From NCBI RefSeq assembly GCF_002127325.2, contig NC_035433.2, forward strand, positions 149,182,570-149,246,569: a stretch of 64,000 nt of DNA. Reading direction: 5' to 3'. Under the pieces are notes generated by a model. That model had not been told where the DNA came from. It saw only the letters and a program-made list of their open reading frames with translations, and searched no databases. The translations under genes and the position numbers were made by a program. Origin of the DNA: Helianthus annuus (taxonomy: Eukaryota > Streptophyta > Magnoliopsida > Asterales > Asteraceae). Positions 11,397 to 21,907 of this stretch are shown here, one piece after another (position 1 is the stretch's first letter; every line of letters begins with the position of its first letter).

Positions 11397-12550
11397 ATGG
11401 CTGGCTCAGATAAAATTAATAGCCACCCAATGAAGAACAATGATAACGCCCGAATTAATTTAACGGGTGCTGAACTAAAAGCGTTGGTAGACGACGCAGT
11501 TAAGAAGGCCTTAGAGCGGCAGTACGAAGAGTATAGTGGGACTCGTAGTAGGACCCTATCTATACCACATTCGAAGCCTCCTTCCAAGAAGGATGAACCT
11601 AAGAAGGAAGATGACGAGCGTCACCCTTCTAATAATCACAGCGATCCGTCTCAACAGATCATACTGAATCAAGGACCCCATGGTAAGGGTTGCTCCTACA
11701 AGTACTTTGTTTCATGTAAACCCCGGGATTTCACTGGGGAGAATGGAGCTGTAGATTGTATGACATGGTTAGATGAAATGGATACGGTTGTGGACATCAG
11801 CGGATGCGCTGAGAGGGATGTGGTCAAGTTCGTGTCGCAATCATTTAAGGGTGAGGCCTTAGCCTGGTGGCGGTCGTTGATTCAAGCCACCGGGAAAATT
11901 CCTTTGTACAACATGACTTGGGATCAGTTCTTACTCTTATCAAAGAGAATTACTGTCCTCAACATGAAATTGAGAAAATTGAAGCTGGCTTTATATCCTT
12001 GGTTATGACAAATTTAGATTGTCAAGCGTACCTCACCAATTTCAATACACTGTCCAGACTGGTTCCTTACCTAGTAACACCGGAACCAAAGAGGATTGCT
12101 CGCTTCATTGGGGGTTTAGCCCCAGAAATCAAGGCCAGTGTTAAGGCCTCAAGGCCTGCTACGTTCAGGTCAGCGGCAGACCTGTCGCTATCTCTTACAC
12201 TTGATATAGTCAGAGGCATGGCTGCCAAGGCCTCTGAAAATGGAAAGAGAAAAAGGGAGGATGAGAATTCTCGTCGCTCCGATAGGAAGAGTTCCGGGTT
12301 AAAAAGAGACAGTCAGCAGTCGGTTGAGAAGACCAAGTGCGAAACCTGTAGGAAATACCACCTCGGGAAATGCAGATTCGAATCTCAGCCCCTACCTTGT
12401 GGGATTTGCAAATCACAGGAACATAAAACCCTGGATTGCGAAAAGCTAAAAGATGCAACCTGTTACGGTTGTAACGAGAGGGGGCATGTCAAGACCAACT
12501 GCCCTAAGAATCAGAAGAAACCCGCAGAAGCCAAAAGAACAAACGCATGA
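11397..12550 (+). pseudogene. Element B gag, one 1-base deletion and a terminal stop
   Basis: Starts at ATG 11397 (MAGSDKINSH). Residues before the break contain the gag capsid core (CKPRDFTGENGAVDCMTWLD, ALAWWRSLIQ). A single missing base near 11930 (after WDQF) shifts the frame; the shifted frame is open to 12550 and carries the remaining capsid helices, a CX2CX3HX3C cluster and two CCHC knuckles (CGICKSQEHKTLDC, CYGCNERGHVKTNC). TGA at 12548-12550 replaces the Arg codon found in element C at the gag-protease junction. Homology to C's frame fades around 12620, before the protease active site. The element was therefore probably mobilised with Gag as well as Pol from elsewhere, unless the 1-base deletion arose after insertion. 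Confidence 0.88.
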
Positions 12551-13799
12551 GTCTTCGGAATGAACGGCCAGAAGATGGTGCAGTATTATAAGGATACAGC
12601 GGGTACCTTTCTTATCAAACGGTTATGAAGAAAATAGTTACTACTGGCACATATAATTCCATAAGAGATCATATTTGTTGAGAACTATTGACTCCGCATG
12701 TTTAGGATCTCAATCATTTGATATGAGATAGGAATTTGTCATTTGTACCTAAGAAAACGCTCCAACAAATCTTAGATCGATGTTGTATCTATTTAAAAAA
12801 AATCACTCTGTTCTGATATCCTCGTGGCAGACTTTTGAGCTGTCCAAAAAAAAAAAATTCATCAATATAATAAAGACAGAAGTGACGTTTTGATCCCCTG
12901 TCAAGAAAATGATGAATTCGGCCGAACCTTAAATGCCGTTTATGGTCTTTCATGACCTAGACTAAACATAATGAATATATATATATATATATTAAATAAC
13001 GTTCATTGAGAATGTTAGTACTATATTAACCTATATGGTCTATAAATACCATTGTTAGTATATATTAAGGCCATCTAGATAAAGAGTAACAGTTGTTGGT
13101 TTGCAACTAATGAATTGTTTTAATGGCATTAGAAATCTGGAGTACTTTCCCTAACCTTTATCATAAATTTAAATGCCAAAAGTTTTATTTTGAATCAGAA
13201 ACCAATAAATCCTTCATAAACAATAAATATAGCAAGCTTTTTACAAACGTTTCATAAAACCCTATATATTTAGCATAATGTAAAAACCTACGGATGGAAA
13301 ATTCATAAGAATCCTTCCGAAAAATCTAAAAGTACTCTTTCTTCGCAATAGAGTACGACAACATATGTTATTATTTCTCATTGTTTTTCTATCACCTACG
13401 AATGCCAAACTATGTTTGATAAAAGTACCATATGAGGATTGGCGTATACTGGCGTATCCCATAGATTATTTCCATGCCTGATCAGTATGGAAGTTAATAC
13501 ATGGAACCCCGGAACTACCCCAATGATCATATTATACAAATATCGACTAGTAGTATTCGAAGAAGATATCCATAATATTGTCCAAGTAAAGCGTTCCGAA
13601 ATAAGGAATTCATGGACTTATAACATAAACATATCACGTATTAACACAAATAATAATGAAGGAACAGGAGCCTGAAATATGGAAAGTCTCTGTAGTCTCC
13701 CTGTATCTCGATTATCTCTTTCTAAGATTATCTTGTTTATCTCCCGAAAGGTGAGAAGGGTTAAGATGCATATCCCGTTTAGGAATGCATCATTAATAT
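12551..13799 (+). other. Unassigned internal segment of B replacing pol
   Basis: About 1.25 kb where protease, RT and RNase H should be. After a short protease-leader remnant (to about 12620) I see no recognisable coding. Around 12865-12960 the sequence again resembles a leader module (GACAG..., CCCTGTCAAGAAAATG, GAACCTTAAATGCCG). An (AT)n microsatellite lies near 12974-12993. The small frame at 13439-13675 has no recognised similarity. Confidence 0.6.
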
Positions 13800-14421
13800 G
13801 AGACCTACCACTAATCGAATTCTCCTACAACAATAACTACCGTACCGGCATAAAGGCTGCGCCTTTCGAGGCATATACGGTAGTAAGTATAGATCGCCTG
13901 TTTGTTGGACGGATGTTGTAAAGGTCCAACTATCAGGACCAGAAATAGCCTTCGAAATAACGGACAAGATTGTCCAGACTCGAGGCCAACTCAAGTCTGC
14001 CCGAGATAGGCAGAAGAGTACGTAGACCCAGAATCATTAATTGGAGTGATGCGGTTTGGAAGAAAGGCAAGCTAAGCCCGAGATACATAGGACCTTTCAA
14101 TGTTACCAAATGTGTCGGGTCCGACGCCTATGAGTCGAACTTACCGGAAGAGCTCAATGGAGTTCACAATGTGCTCCGCATCTGCAATCTAAAGAAATGC
14201 TTCACCGATGGATCATTGATGATACCTCATACTGATGAACGTATAAATGAGAACTTGAAGTTTGTGGTAAAGCCTTGTCAATTAAAGACCGACAGGTGAA
14301 GAAGCTTAGAAGAAAACATGTGCCTATAGTAAAGGTTAAATGGGATGCCCGGAGAGATCCCGAAAATACGTGGGAAGTTGAATCCACGATGAAAGAAAAA
14401 TACCCCAAATTATTTGAGTAA
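13800..14421 (+). pseudogene. Element B remnant of integrase C-terminus and chromodomain-like tail
   Basis: Translated segments in shifting frames match the end of C's integrase: the EFSYNN and KAAPFEA region near 13815-13870, the GKLSPRYIGPF (GPY/F) region near 14065, and a tail like C's 42397-42605 (VPIVKVKWDARRDPENTW..., ending KYPKLFE then TAA). Several frameshifts are visible. The catalytic core is missing, so the product would be inactive. Confidence 0.85.
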
Positions 14422-14441
14422 ATCTCGGGTCGAGATTTATT

Positions 14442-14456
14442 TTAAGGGGGTGAGGA
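14442..14456 (+). other. Element B polypurine tract
   Basis: AAGGGGGTGAGGA-type purine run directly before the right LTR, the plus-strand primer site. The same run precedes C's right LTR. Confidence 0.85.
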
Positions 14457-17400
14457 TGTAACACCTCGAAATTTTTGCGTCCAATAATGTGCCGACACGT
14501 GTCCTAAGTTTACACGTGGCATTGAAGGACTAAAATTGACAAACCTTGAATATATGTAAATTCGAGGATTATAAATGTCAATCAAGGGTAGTATACTTTA
14601 TAGTATCCCTAAATGATGCTCGTACCTTCAAACGGATAAATCATGGATCGTACGGAAACGAAACGCGAAAGAAAGTGAGAGATTACAAGCTATAGGGGTT
14701 AAACGTGTCAACATGTTTAATTATACCTCTGAGTGACCATTTAACGAACCCGAGGCTTCGTAACAGTAAAATACGCTCACTAGAATATAATATATAAATT
14801 TCGCGAAGTTCCGTTTAAAACGAGAAAGTTATGATCAAATCCGTATGCGAGGGGTAAAAAGCGTCAATAATAAAGGTTAAAACCTTTCTAATAATATTGA
14901 AAATAACCAAGGGGCTGAATAATACATATAAATAACACGAGGCCCTTAGTTGTAAATAACCAAGGGCCAAATCGCAAAGTTGCCCCTTCGGTTCCGAAAG
15001 GTCAGGTTATTAATTACAAAGATTCTGATCATGATTATAAAAGATTCAAGTTACCCCTTCAAAACCCGAAAGGTCAAGTTGATGATTACTAAAGATTTCA
15101 TTATTTATTACTAAAGATTTTATCATTATTACCAAGATTTAGTCATGATTATAAAATATTCAAGTTACCCCTTCAAAACCCGAAAGGTCAGGTTAATGAT
15201 TACGAAAGATTTCGTTATTAATTACCAGATTCCCGTAATCATTTCAAAAGATTTAAAAGCCTTGAAAAACCACCCTCTCGCGACCCGCGTTGAGATTTGG
15301 GGTAAGTGAAGGCGGGCCGCGAGCCCCCTAAGATACGCGCATGATTTTAAGAACCAGGCGACCCGCGTACAAGGTGCATGGTTCCCCCATGCGGGCCGCG
15401 TCAGGCGCCCAGATGCAGAAACATGCTTAACTTGGCTGTTCAGCCTTCTAAAAGCCATGACCTGCATTTAAACCTTCAAAGTGACCCCTAAACACTAGGG
15501 ACACATGTTGGAAGGTTGGGGTTAGTTGGGGGACTTGTGTGTCAAAATTTGTTGTGAAACCTTACTATAAAAGGGCATGTTTGGTTCATAACCAACACAC
15601 AACTCAAAACACACTCCTCTGGTCATTCTAAAGGCTCTCAAGCATTTCTCTGTATACTCTAAGCAAGACCCAACGTCTGTAAGTCGTCTAGATCCTTTGT
15701 AGTTTGATTTATGCTTAGATAACTACTAAAAACCAAACCGTCGTAACTACGGTTTGACTTCAAAATAAATCCGTAATGGCTCAGTCTTATTGCGGATCAA
15801 AAGTAGTTATGAGTTGGTATTTATGTGGGTAATAAACCTCTAAAAAGGTCCCCCTGATCACCACTCTAACTATGTCAAATATCGAGTCAAACGTGCGGTT
15901 AAAAAGTCAACAGAAAGCTATTTTAGCGATTTATGCATAATCTGTAATGTATATGTTATGAAACCTGTTTTGACACTTATAAAACATGATATTAAGTATA
16001 TAAACTTGTTTGCGCTCGTTTGAATCGACCGTTTGCTATATTGAACCGGTTCGGAGCCGTATGTCGCAAAAGTTTGACTTTTGCTTTGACTTCAGGTCTG
16101 ACCCGTTTTAGTGAGGTATAGATATACCTTAGGACTCTCTTAGGACCAGGTCACATGTCAGTATAAACCTCTGTGATCGGTTCATGAGTTATCCGAGTCT
16201 TTTACGTATTTCCGTCATTCGCCTAAAAGTTGACCGTAACGGCCTTTATAAAATAAAACGAGTATTTCGGACACGTGAACGGACCAGAACCTTGCTTATT
16301 AAATTATAAGCATGTCCTTAAAGTTTCACGTCAATCCGAGGTCTAGAATGAGAGTTATGCTAAATGGCGCATTTAAAGTTAACTTTAGTAATTGACGGCG
16401 CAATTAGCATGACGACCATCTAAACCAAGATTTCGTCACCAAAACTTTTACCCACTGTATTAAAATAATATTTTGGGAATTTTAGAGATTTTTAATAATT
16501 TTTACCTCGCTCATAACCTGCGGTTATGGCTACGGTCCGGTAAATACCGAATATGCCCTTTTCGGCCAAAACATGAGTTCTACAAGGTCTTTTGACCCGA
16601 TTCCAGTTGCTACTGATTTTAAATAATAAATAAAGTATTTTAAGCTTTATAAGCTGTTCGGGAAACTCAGATTTCCTGTAGAACTCGAAAAGCTCTTTAA
16701 AAGCCTTTAAAATGACCGAAAAGCCCCTACGGGGCATAATATTAACTTAAACTCGTTACGGGCGTCACGGAAGGTATCCTACTGATACCACGACCCATTA
16801 AGGCATATTGACTTAGGAAACAAGCGTACGACTCTCATGGTTAACCGTTTCGCCTATTGTGCGCACGGTTCGGCTTATGAAACTAGTTTTCATAATTTAG
16901 CCGATACGGGTCAAATTATATTATTTGAACCCCAAAATCCAGAGTGTGAACCATTAACCCATATAAAACAAGTCTCTGAACTTGTTGGGTCAGAATCACA
17001 CTCCATTCTCGGTTTTCGCCTTTTCGCGCGATTAAACCATATCTATATATATCGGAACCAACCGGTCTAGGCTACGGCCATTATAACGACTCGTTAGGAT
17101 TCTAAGAGGTTAATTAAAACCTTCGTTCCAGATTAGGAGCCTCAGTAAAAGCTATCGGTGATTTAATCCAAATTAAGGAAATATACTTGCAAAGGTAAAT
17201 ACTCTTAACTTATTTCCCTATACGGGCTTGGGATACGGTATAATAATACCGCTTGGTCGGGTATTGAATATTTAATCGGATTATGATTAAGTTATTGAGG
17301 TAACCCGGTTTGATCTGTATTGTTTGAAATAAAAGCCTTTAGGGGTTAATGACCATGTCCCGGATATCCTTGACATCATTGTATTATAAAATGGTCACGT

Positions 17401-18023
17401 CTTATGCACGGGGTGTAGGCATACACCTGACAGTTGCATAAGGGAAACGGTATCTCACGCTCAGTGGGCCTATACTTGTGATGTGTCTGTTAATCTTGAC
17501 TCGGTTTCTATATCGGGCCCTGAACGTACAACGAACATGTAAAACTGTATACAAGATCATAACTATGATTGTCCCAAGTTATAAAAAGATTAATCTTGCC
17601 TCTGGGTATTTTAATCAAAAGATATTTTGTGCCATGTGCATTCAAATAAATTTTCAATCATTTTCCAAAATGAGTCAGTTGAGTGTATTTACCAGTGTAA
17701 ACTGACGTATTTTTCCAAAAAGATTAAGTGCAGGTGCTATACGTAATAGGCTGGCTACTCCAGGCATCATTATTCAAGTCTTGCAAGCTTTAGATGTCAA
17801 AGTCTGTTGAACAATACTTTTCGATATTATTATTTGATCCCCTGTGGATACCTTTCGACTATTTGTAATACATTTGATATTACGAACAATAGTTGAATAT
17901 AATTATCTTTATGCTTCCGCTGTGCATTATTATATTGTGTGGTTTGACTATGATGTCTCCAACTACGTCACGGTAATCCCCACCGGGCCCACCGGTGATA
18001 CACGTGGAAATCGGGGTGTGACA
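14457..18023 (+). repeat. Element B right (3') LTR
   Basis: Nearly identical to 4694-8273. It lacks 11 bp present at about 5724-5740 of the left copy. TATA box at 15566-15572; terminal stem-loop at 17981-17997. Confidence 0.96.
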
Positions 18024-19535
18024 ATTGAGTCGCAAGGAACGTACTAAGCTTCATTGTGTTCGTGTCCAATCTGTTATTCAAGCTCAAACTGATATTCAAG
18101 CCCGTATTTCTCAGGCTCAACAAGCTTGTGTTTCACAAGGTTTGATGGATAAGGAATTTCCTTATCACATAACTCCTGCTCTAGAACTGAAGGACAATGG
18201 ATCATATTATTTCATGGACCGCTTGTGGGTCCCAAGCCAAGATGATCTTCGTACCTTGCTTATGGATGAAGCCCATAAATCTCGTTATTCTATTCATCCT
18301 GGCTCAGATAAGATGTATAAGGATCTTCGTATTCAGTATTGGTGGCCTGGTATGAAGAAAGACATTGCCTTATACGTATCCAAATGCCTTACTTGTCTTA
18401 AGGTTAAGGCTGAACATCAGCGTCCTTCGGGTTTATTGGAGCAACCAGAGATCCCAGTTTGGAAATGGGAAAACATCACTATGGATCTCATTACTAAACT
18501 CCCGCGCACAAAGAAAGGTCACGATGCCATCTGGGTAGTCGTTGATCGTCTTACCAAGTCAGCACATTTCTTGCCAATCCGTGAGGATTTTTCGGCTGAC
18601 AAACTTGCTCAAATCTATGTAGATGAAATCGTAGCTCGACATGGTGTTCCTCTGAACATCATTTCTGACAGGGATGCTCGTTTCACTTCTCATTTTTGGA
18701 GAACCATGCAATCTGCTATGGGGTCTCAACTTAATCTGAGCACAGCTTATCATCCGCAAACGGATGGTCAATCTGAAAGAACAATCCAGACACTGGAGGA
18801 TATGCTTAGAGCTTGTGTGATCGATTTTGGTGGTAGTTGGGACTCACATCTTCCATTGATTGAATTCTCCTACAACAACAGTTATCACTCCAGCATCAAC
18901 ATGGCTCCTTTCGAGGCTCTCTATGGTCGAAAATGTCGTTCACCAGTCTGCTGGAATGAGATTGGCGAGGCTCAACTTACTGGACATGCCCTCATTTTAG
19001 AGACAACAGATAAGGTTAAGAAAGTACGTGATAACCTTCAGACAGCTAGAAGCCGTCAAAAGAGTTACGCGGACCTAAAACGCAAGCCCTTGGATTTTCA
19101 AGTCGGTGATCGTGTATTACTTAAGGTCTCACCTTGGAAAGGTGTGATCAGATTCGGAAAGAAAGGAAAACTTGCACCTAGATACGTTGGACCATTGAGG
19201 ATCGTCGAAAGAATCGGTAAGGTAGCCTACAGACTTGAGTTACCTCCTGAACTTGGAAATGTTCATTCAACCTTTACGTGTCCAATCTCAAGAGGTGTTT
19301 AGCTGATGAAAACCTCCACATACCGCTTGACGAGATTCGTGTTGATAAAACACTGAAATTTGTTGAGAAACCGGTAGAAATCATGGAACGTGAAGTCAAG
19401 TGGCTTAAACGCAAGCGCATTCCTTTGGTCAAGGTTCGATGGGAATCTAAACGTGGACCCGTGTTTACTTGGGAATGTGAAGATCAAATGAAGGCAAAAT
19501 ATCCACATCTTTTTCCACGAGTTTCCTCTAAATAA
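18024..19535 (+). pseudogene. Element A pol, second part: integrase and chromodomain-like tail
   Basis: Continuation of A's pol after B; the first five bases are B's duplicated target. The zinc-binding HHCC region lies about 18270-18420 (H...H...CLTCLKVK). The catalytic DDE residues are visible: D in MDLITKLP near 18484, D in ISDRDARF near 18667, E in GQSERTIQ near 18775. A GPY/F-type module follows near 19170-19250. A one-base deletion near 19274 (in the HSTF/VSNLKRC region) ends the frame at 19300; the tail continues in another frame to TAA at 19533-19535, ending KYPHLF, as in the chromodomain-like C-termini of Tekay/Del integrases. Confidence 0.9.
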
Positions 19536-19556
19536 ATTTCGGGACGAAATTTCCAC

Positions 19557-19569
19557 AAGTAGGGGAGAC
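19557..19569 (+). other. Element A polypurine tract
   Basis: AAGTAGGGGAGAC immediately before the TGTAACATT start of the right LTR. Confidence 0.8.
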
Positions 19570-20411
19570 TGTAACATTTGTGTTTGTAATCGTTGTGAAC
19601 AGTTCAGTTATCAATAAAACAATGTTATTTTGTCCCAATGTTTGTTTGGTTGTGTTTTACATTTTTCATGATTTGACTTTTGTTCAATTTCAAACTCTAC
19701 ATCGCTTTCTGGAGAGTTATACGCAAACTGGTGCGTAAACGTACTCAGTTTAATGCGACAAATACTCCGGAACATCAACATATACCCAACATACCTTAAA
19801 TAACCTTTACATAACTTAGAAATAAGTTTTGAAGGCTTTGGTATGGCAAAAACAAGTTAATTCGCTTACAGGGACTAAACTTGACAAACTGCAAAAGTAT
19901 GCCAATTTGAATTGTAACAAACATTCCGGAACATGTCCATAAGTTAAACATACCATAAATATCCTTTACATAGCTTAGAAATAGGCTTTGAGGGGTTTGG
20001 TATGCTAAAACAAACTTTTGGATCATTCAGGGGCTAAAAGTGTCAAAAAGTGCACAAGTTTGCACTTTTGCGCATAACTTACGTTCTGAATACATCCGGA
20101 CATCCAAAAATTTATGTAAGCATCCTTATATTATGCCTTAGTGTATGGCATGAAAAAAAAATCCATTCGTCGCGCAATTTGGATCGTCTTTCGCGCTTAT
20201 GCGCATTCCGTCGTAATTAACCGAACATTGCGACCGTACGGCCAAACGAACCGACATCCGGGATATTTTTTAGCACATTTTAAGTTCCCTATACTTTAAC
20301 ATCATTTTAGAGCTTTGAAATGGGGTTAACGGGGCTTAAACGTGTCAAAAATGCATCAAATACCAAGTTTTGGAGCTGCAGGGACCAAAACTGTAAATCT
20401 GCCAAACTAAG

Positions 20412-20453
20412 GGCTTACGGACCGTAAGCCAAAACCCATACGGTCCGTAAGGG
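20412..20453 (+). promoter_or_regulatory. Paired palindromes upstream of TATA in A LTR
   Basis: GGCTTACGG-A-CCGTAAGCC is a perfect hairpin; the following CCCATACGG-T-CCGTAAGGG has one mismatch. Comparable palindromic tracts lie at the same relative place in the LTRs of C, B and E. Confidence 0.6.
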
Positions 20454-20637
20454 GTCCCCAGTACAGCAGATTCATTGAACCCACTTGCAGTTGGCCTTTC
20501 GTTCATTCAAGGGGCAATGCCCTTTCACCCAATCAAGAGCCAAGGGCCATTATTCAGTAACCACAATAATTCGACAAGGGTACGAGCGAGATCGTGGCAC
20601 GGTATTCGATAAACGATCCTAACGGTTATGCTTTTCC

Positions 20638-20645
20638 TATAAATA
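20638..20645 (+). promoter_or_regulatory. TATA box of element A LTR
   Basis: TATAAATA in CCTATAAATACCCCC, preceded by CGATCCTAACGG, a word shared with C's LTR at the same spacing. Confidence 0.65.
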
Positions 20646-20743
20646 CCCCCACCCCATTCTTGCAAAAACCCACAAGAATCTGATCTAAAAAGCTCTAAGT
20701 TGAAGTATTGCTTCATACCTGAGTTTCTTTGATCAAGATTAGC

Positions 20744-20748
20744 TTTCG
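20744..20748 (+). repeat. Target-site duplication of element C, left copy
   Basis: TTTCG before C's first TG; repeated at 46551-46555. Confidence 0.93.
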
Positions 20749-21701
20749 TGTAACACCTCGAAAATTTATGTCCAATAATGTATCGACACGTGTCATGGAC
20801 TTAAAACGTGCAAAGGATTGATTTAGAAGGACTAAAGTTGACAAACAAGAAATCTATGTGCGTAAAAGGATTCAAAATGTCAACAATGAGTAAATATATC
20901 TTTCAATAACCCTACATGATGTTTATACCCCTAAACGAATAAATCATGGATCATACGAAGCTAATTGTGAAAGAAAGTGAGGAATTACAAACTACAGGGG
21001 CTAAATATGTCAACATGTTTAAAGTATACCTCTGAGTGATCTTTTAGCAAACCCAAAGCTTTGTAATGGTTAATTATACTCACAAGAATGTGTGATAAAA
21101 ATTTCACAAGGTTTCGATGAAGTATGAGAAAGTTATGACAATATTCGTATGCGAGGGGTTAAAAGCGTCAAACCGCAAAAGTATGTCAATTCGTAAGGTT
21201 TCGGACCTTCCGAAATATAACCATGAGTTTAGTATACTCTAATTAACCTTTAGATAGCTTAGATATAGGCTTAGAGGTGTTTGGTGCGCAAAAATAAACT
21301 TTTATGTCATGCAGGGACTAAAAGTGTCAAAAAGTGCACAAGTTTGCACTTTCGCGCATATCTTGCATTCTGAATATCCCCGGACACCCAAAAATTTATG
21401 TAAGCACTAAAATATCTTATTTTAGTGTTTGGCTTGATAAAATTCCATTCGTCGCGTAATTTGGATCGTTTTTAGCGTCCGTCCGTGTTTCGTCGTAATT
21501 AGCCGAACAACGGGACCGTACGACCAAACGAACCGATATCCAGCATATTTTTGAGCATGTTTCATGTTCCCTATGCTTAGGCATCATTGTAGAGCCTTAA
21601 AAATGGTTTAACGGGCCTCAAATGTGTCGGAAATGGCATTTGGGAGTGCAGGGGCCAAATCTATCAATTAATGAAAGATTGCATGTGCTGTACAGGTCCC
21701 T

Positions 21702-21733
21702 TACGGACCGTATACAGGACCATACGGTCCGTA
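21702..21733 (+). promoter_or_regulatory. Inverted repeat upstream of TATA in C LTR
   Basis: Twelve-base arms, 21702-21713 and 21722-21733, exact reverse complements, each arm itself nearly palindromic. The right LTR copy is at 43595-43626. Confidence 0.6.
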
Positions 21734-21899
21734 TAGCATGCCCAGTTCCAGAATTTTGAAAACCAGCTTTGGTTTTGCTCTCACACTCTCATAATCGAAT
21801 CTAGGGGCTGCCCATTGTTTTGTAAACCATGGGTATGAAGTGTAGGGCTGAGATTGAAGCACGATTATCGATGAACGATCCTAACGGCTCTCAAAATCC

Positions 21900-21907
21900 T
21901 ATAAATA
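21900..21907 (+). promoter_or_regulatory. TATA box of element C left LTR
   Basis: TATAAATA in CCTATAAATACCCC, with CGATCCTAACGG just upstream. Right LTR copy at 43793-43800. Confidence 0.65.

Larger units (their letters stand above)
4694..18023 (+). mobile_element. Element B: young non-autonomous Ty3/gypsy element with gag but no pol
   Basis: 13.3 kb insertion in A's pol with an ATTGA duplication. LTRs are 3580 bp (4694-8273) and 3567 bp (14457-18023). By eye they differ by about five substitutions plus one 11-bp and two 1-bp indels, so insertion is very recent. Between them lie a Met-tRNA primer site, an unusually long repeat-rich leader (3.1 kb), a gag frame, about 1.2 kb of unassigned DNA, and a decayed tail of integrase plus chromodomain. 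Protease, RT, RNase H and most of integrase are absent, so B must have been copied by enzymes from another element. Its gag and tail are closest to element C within this window. Confidence 0.93.
19570..20748 (+). repeat. Element A right LTR, first segment
   Basis: Begins TGTAACATT; interrupted at 20748 by C. Contains two perfect or near-perfect TACGG palindromes (20412-20430, 20435-20453) and a TATA box at 20638. Together with 46551-49179 it gives an LTR of about 3.8 kb. Confidence 0.93.
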
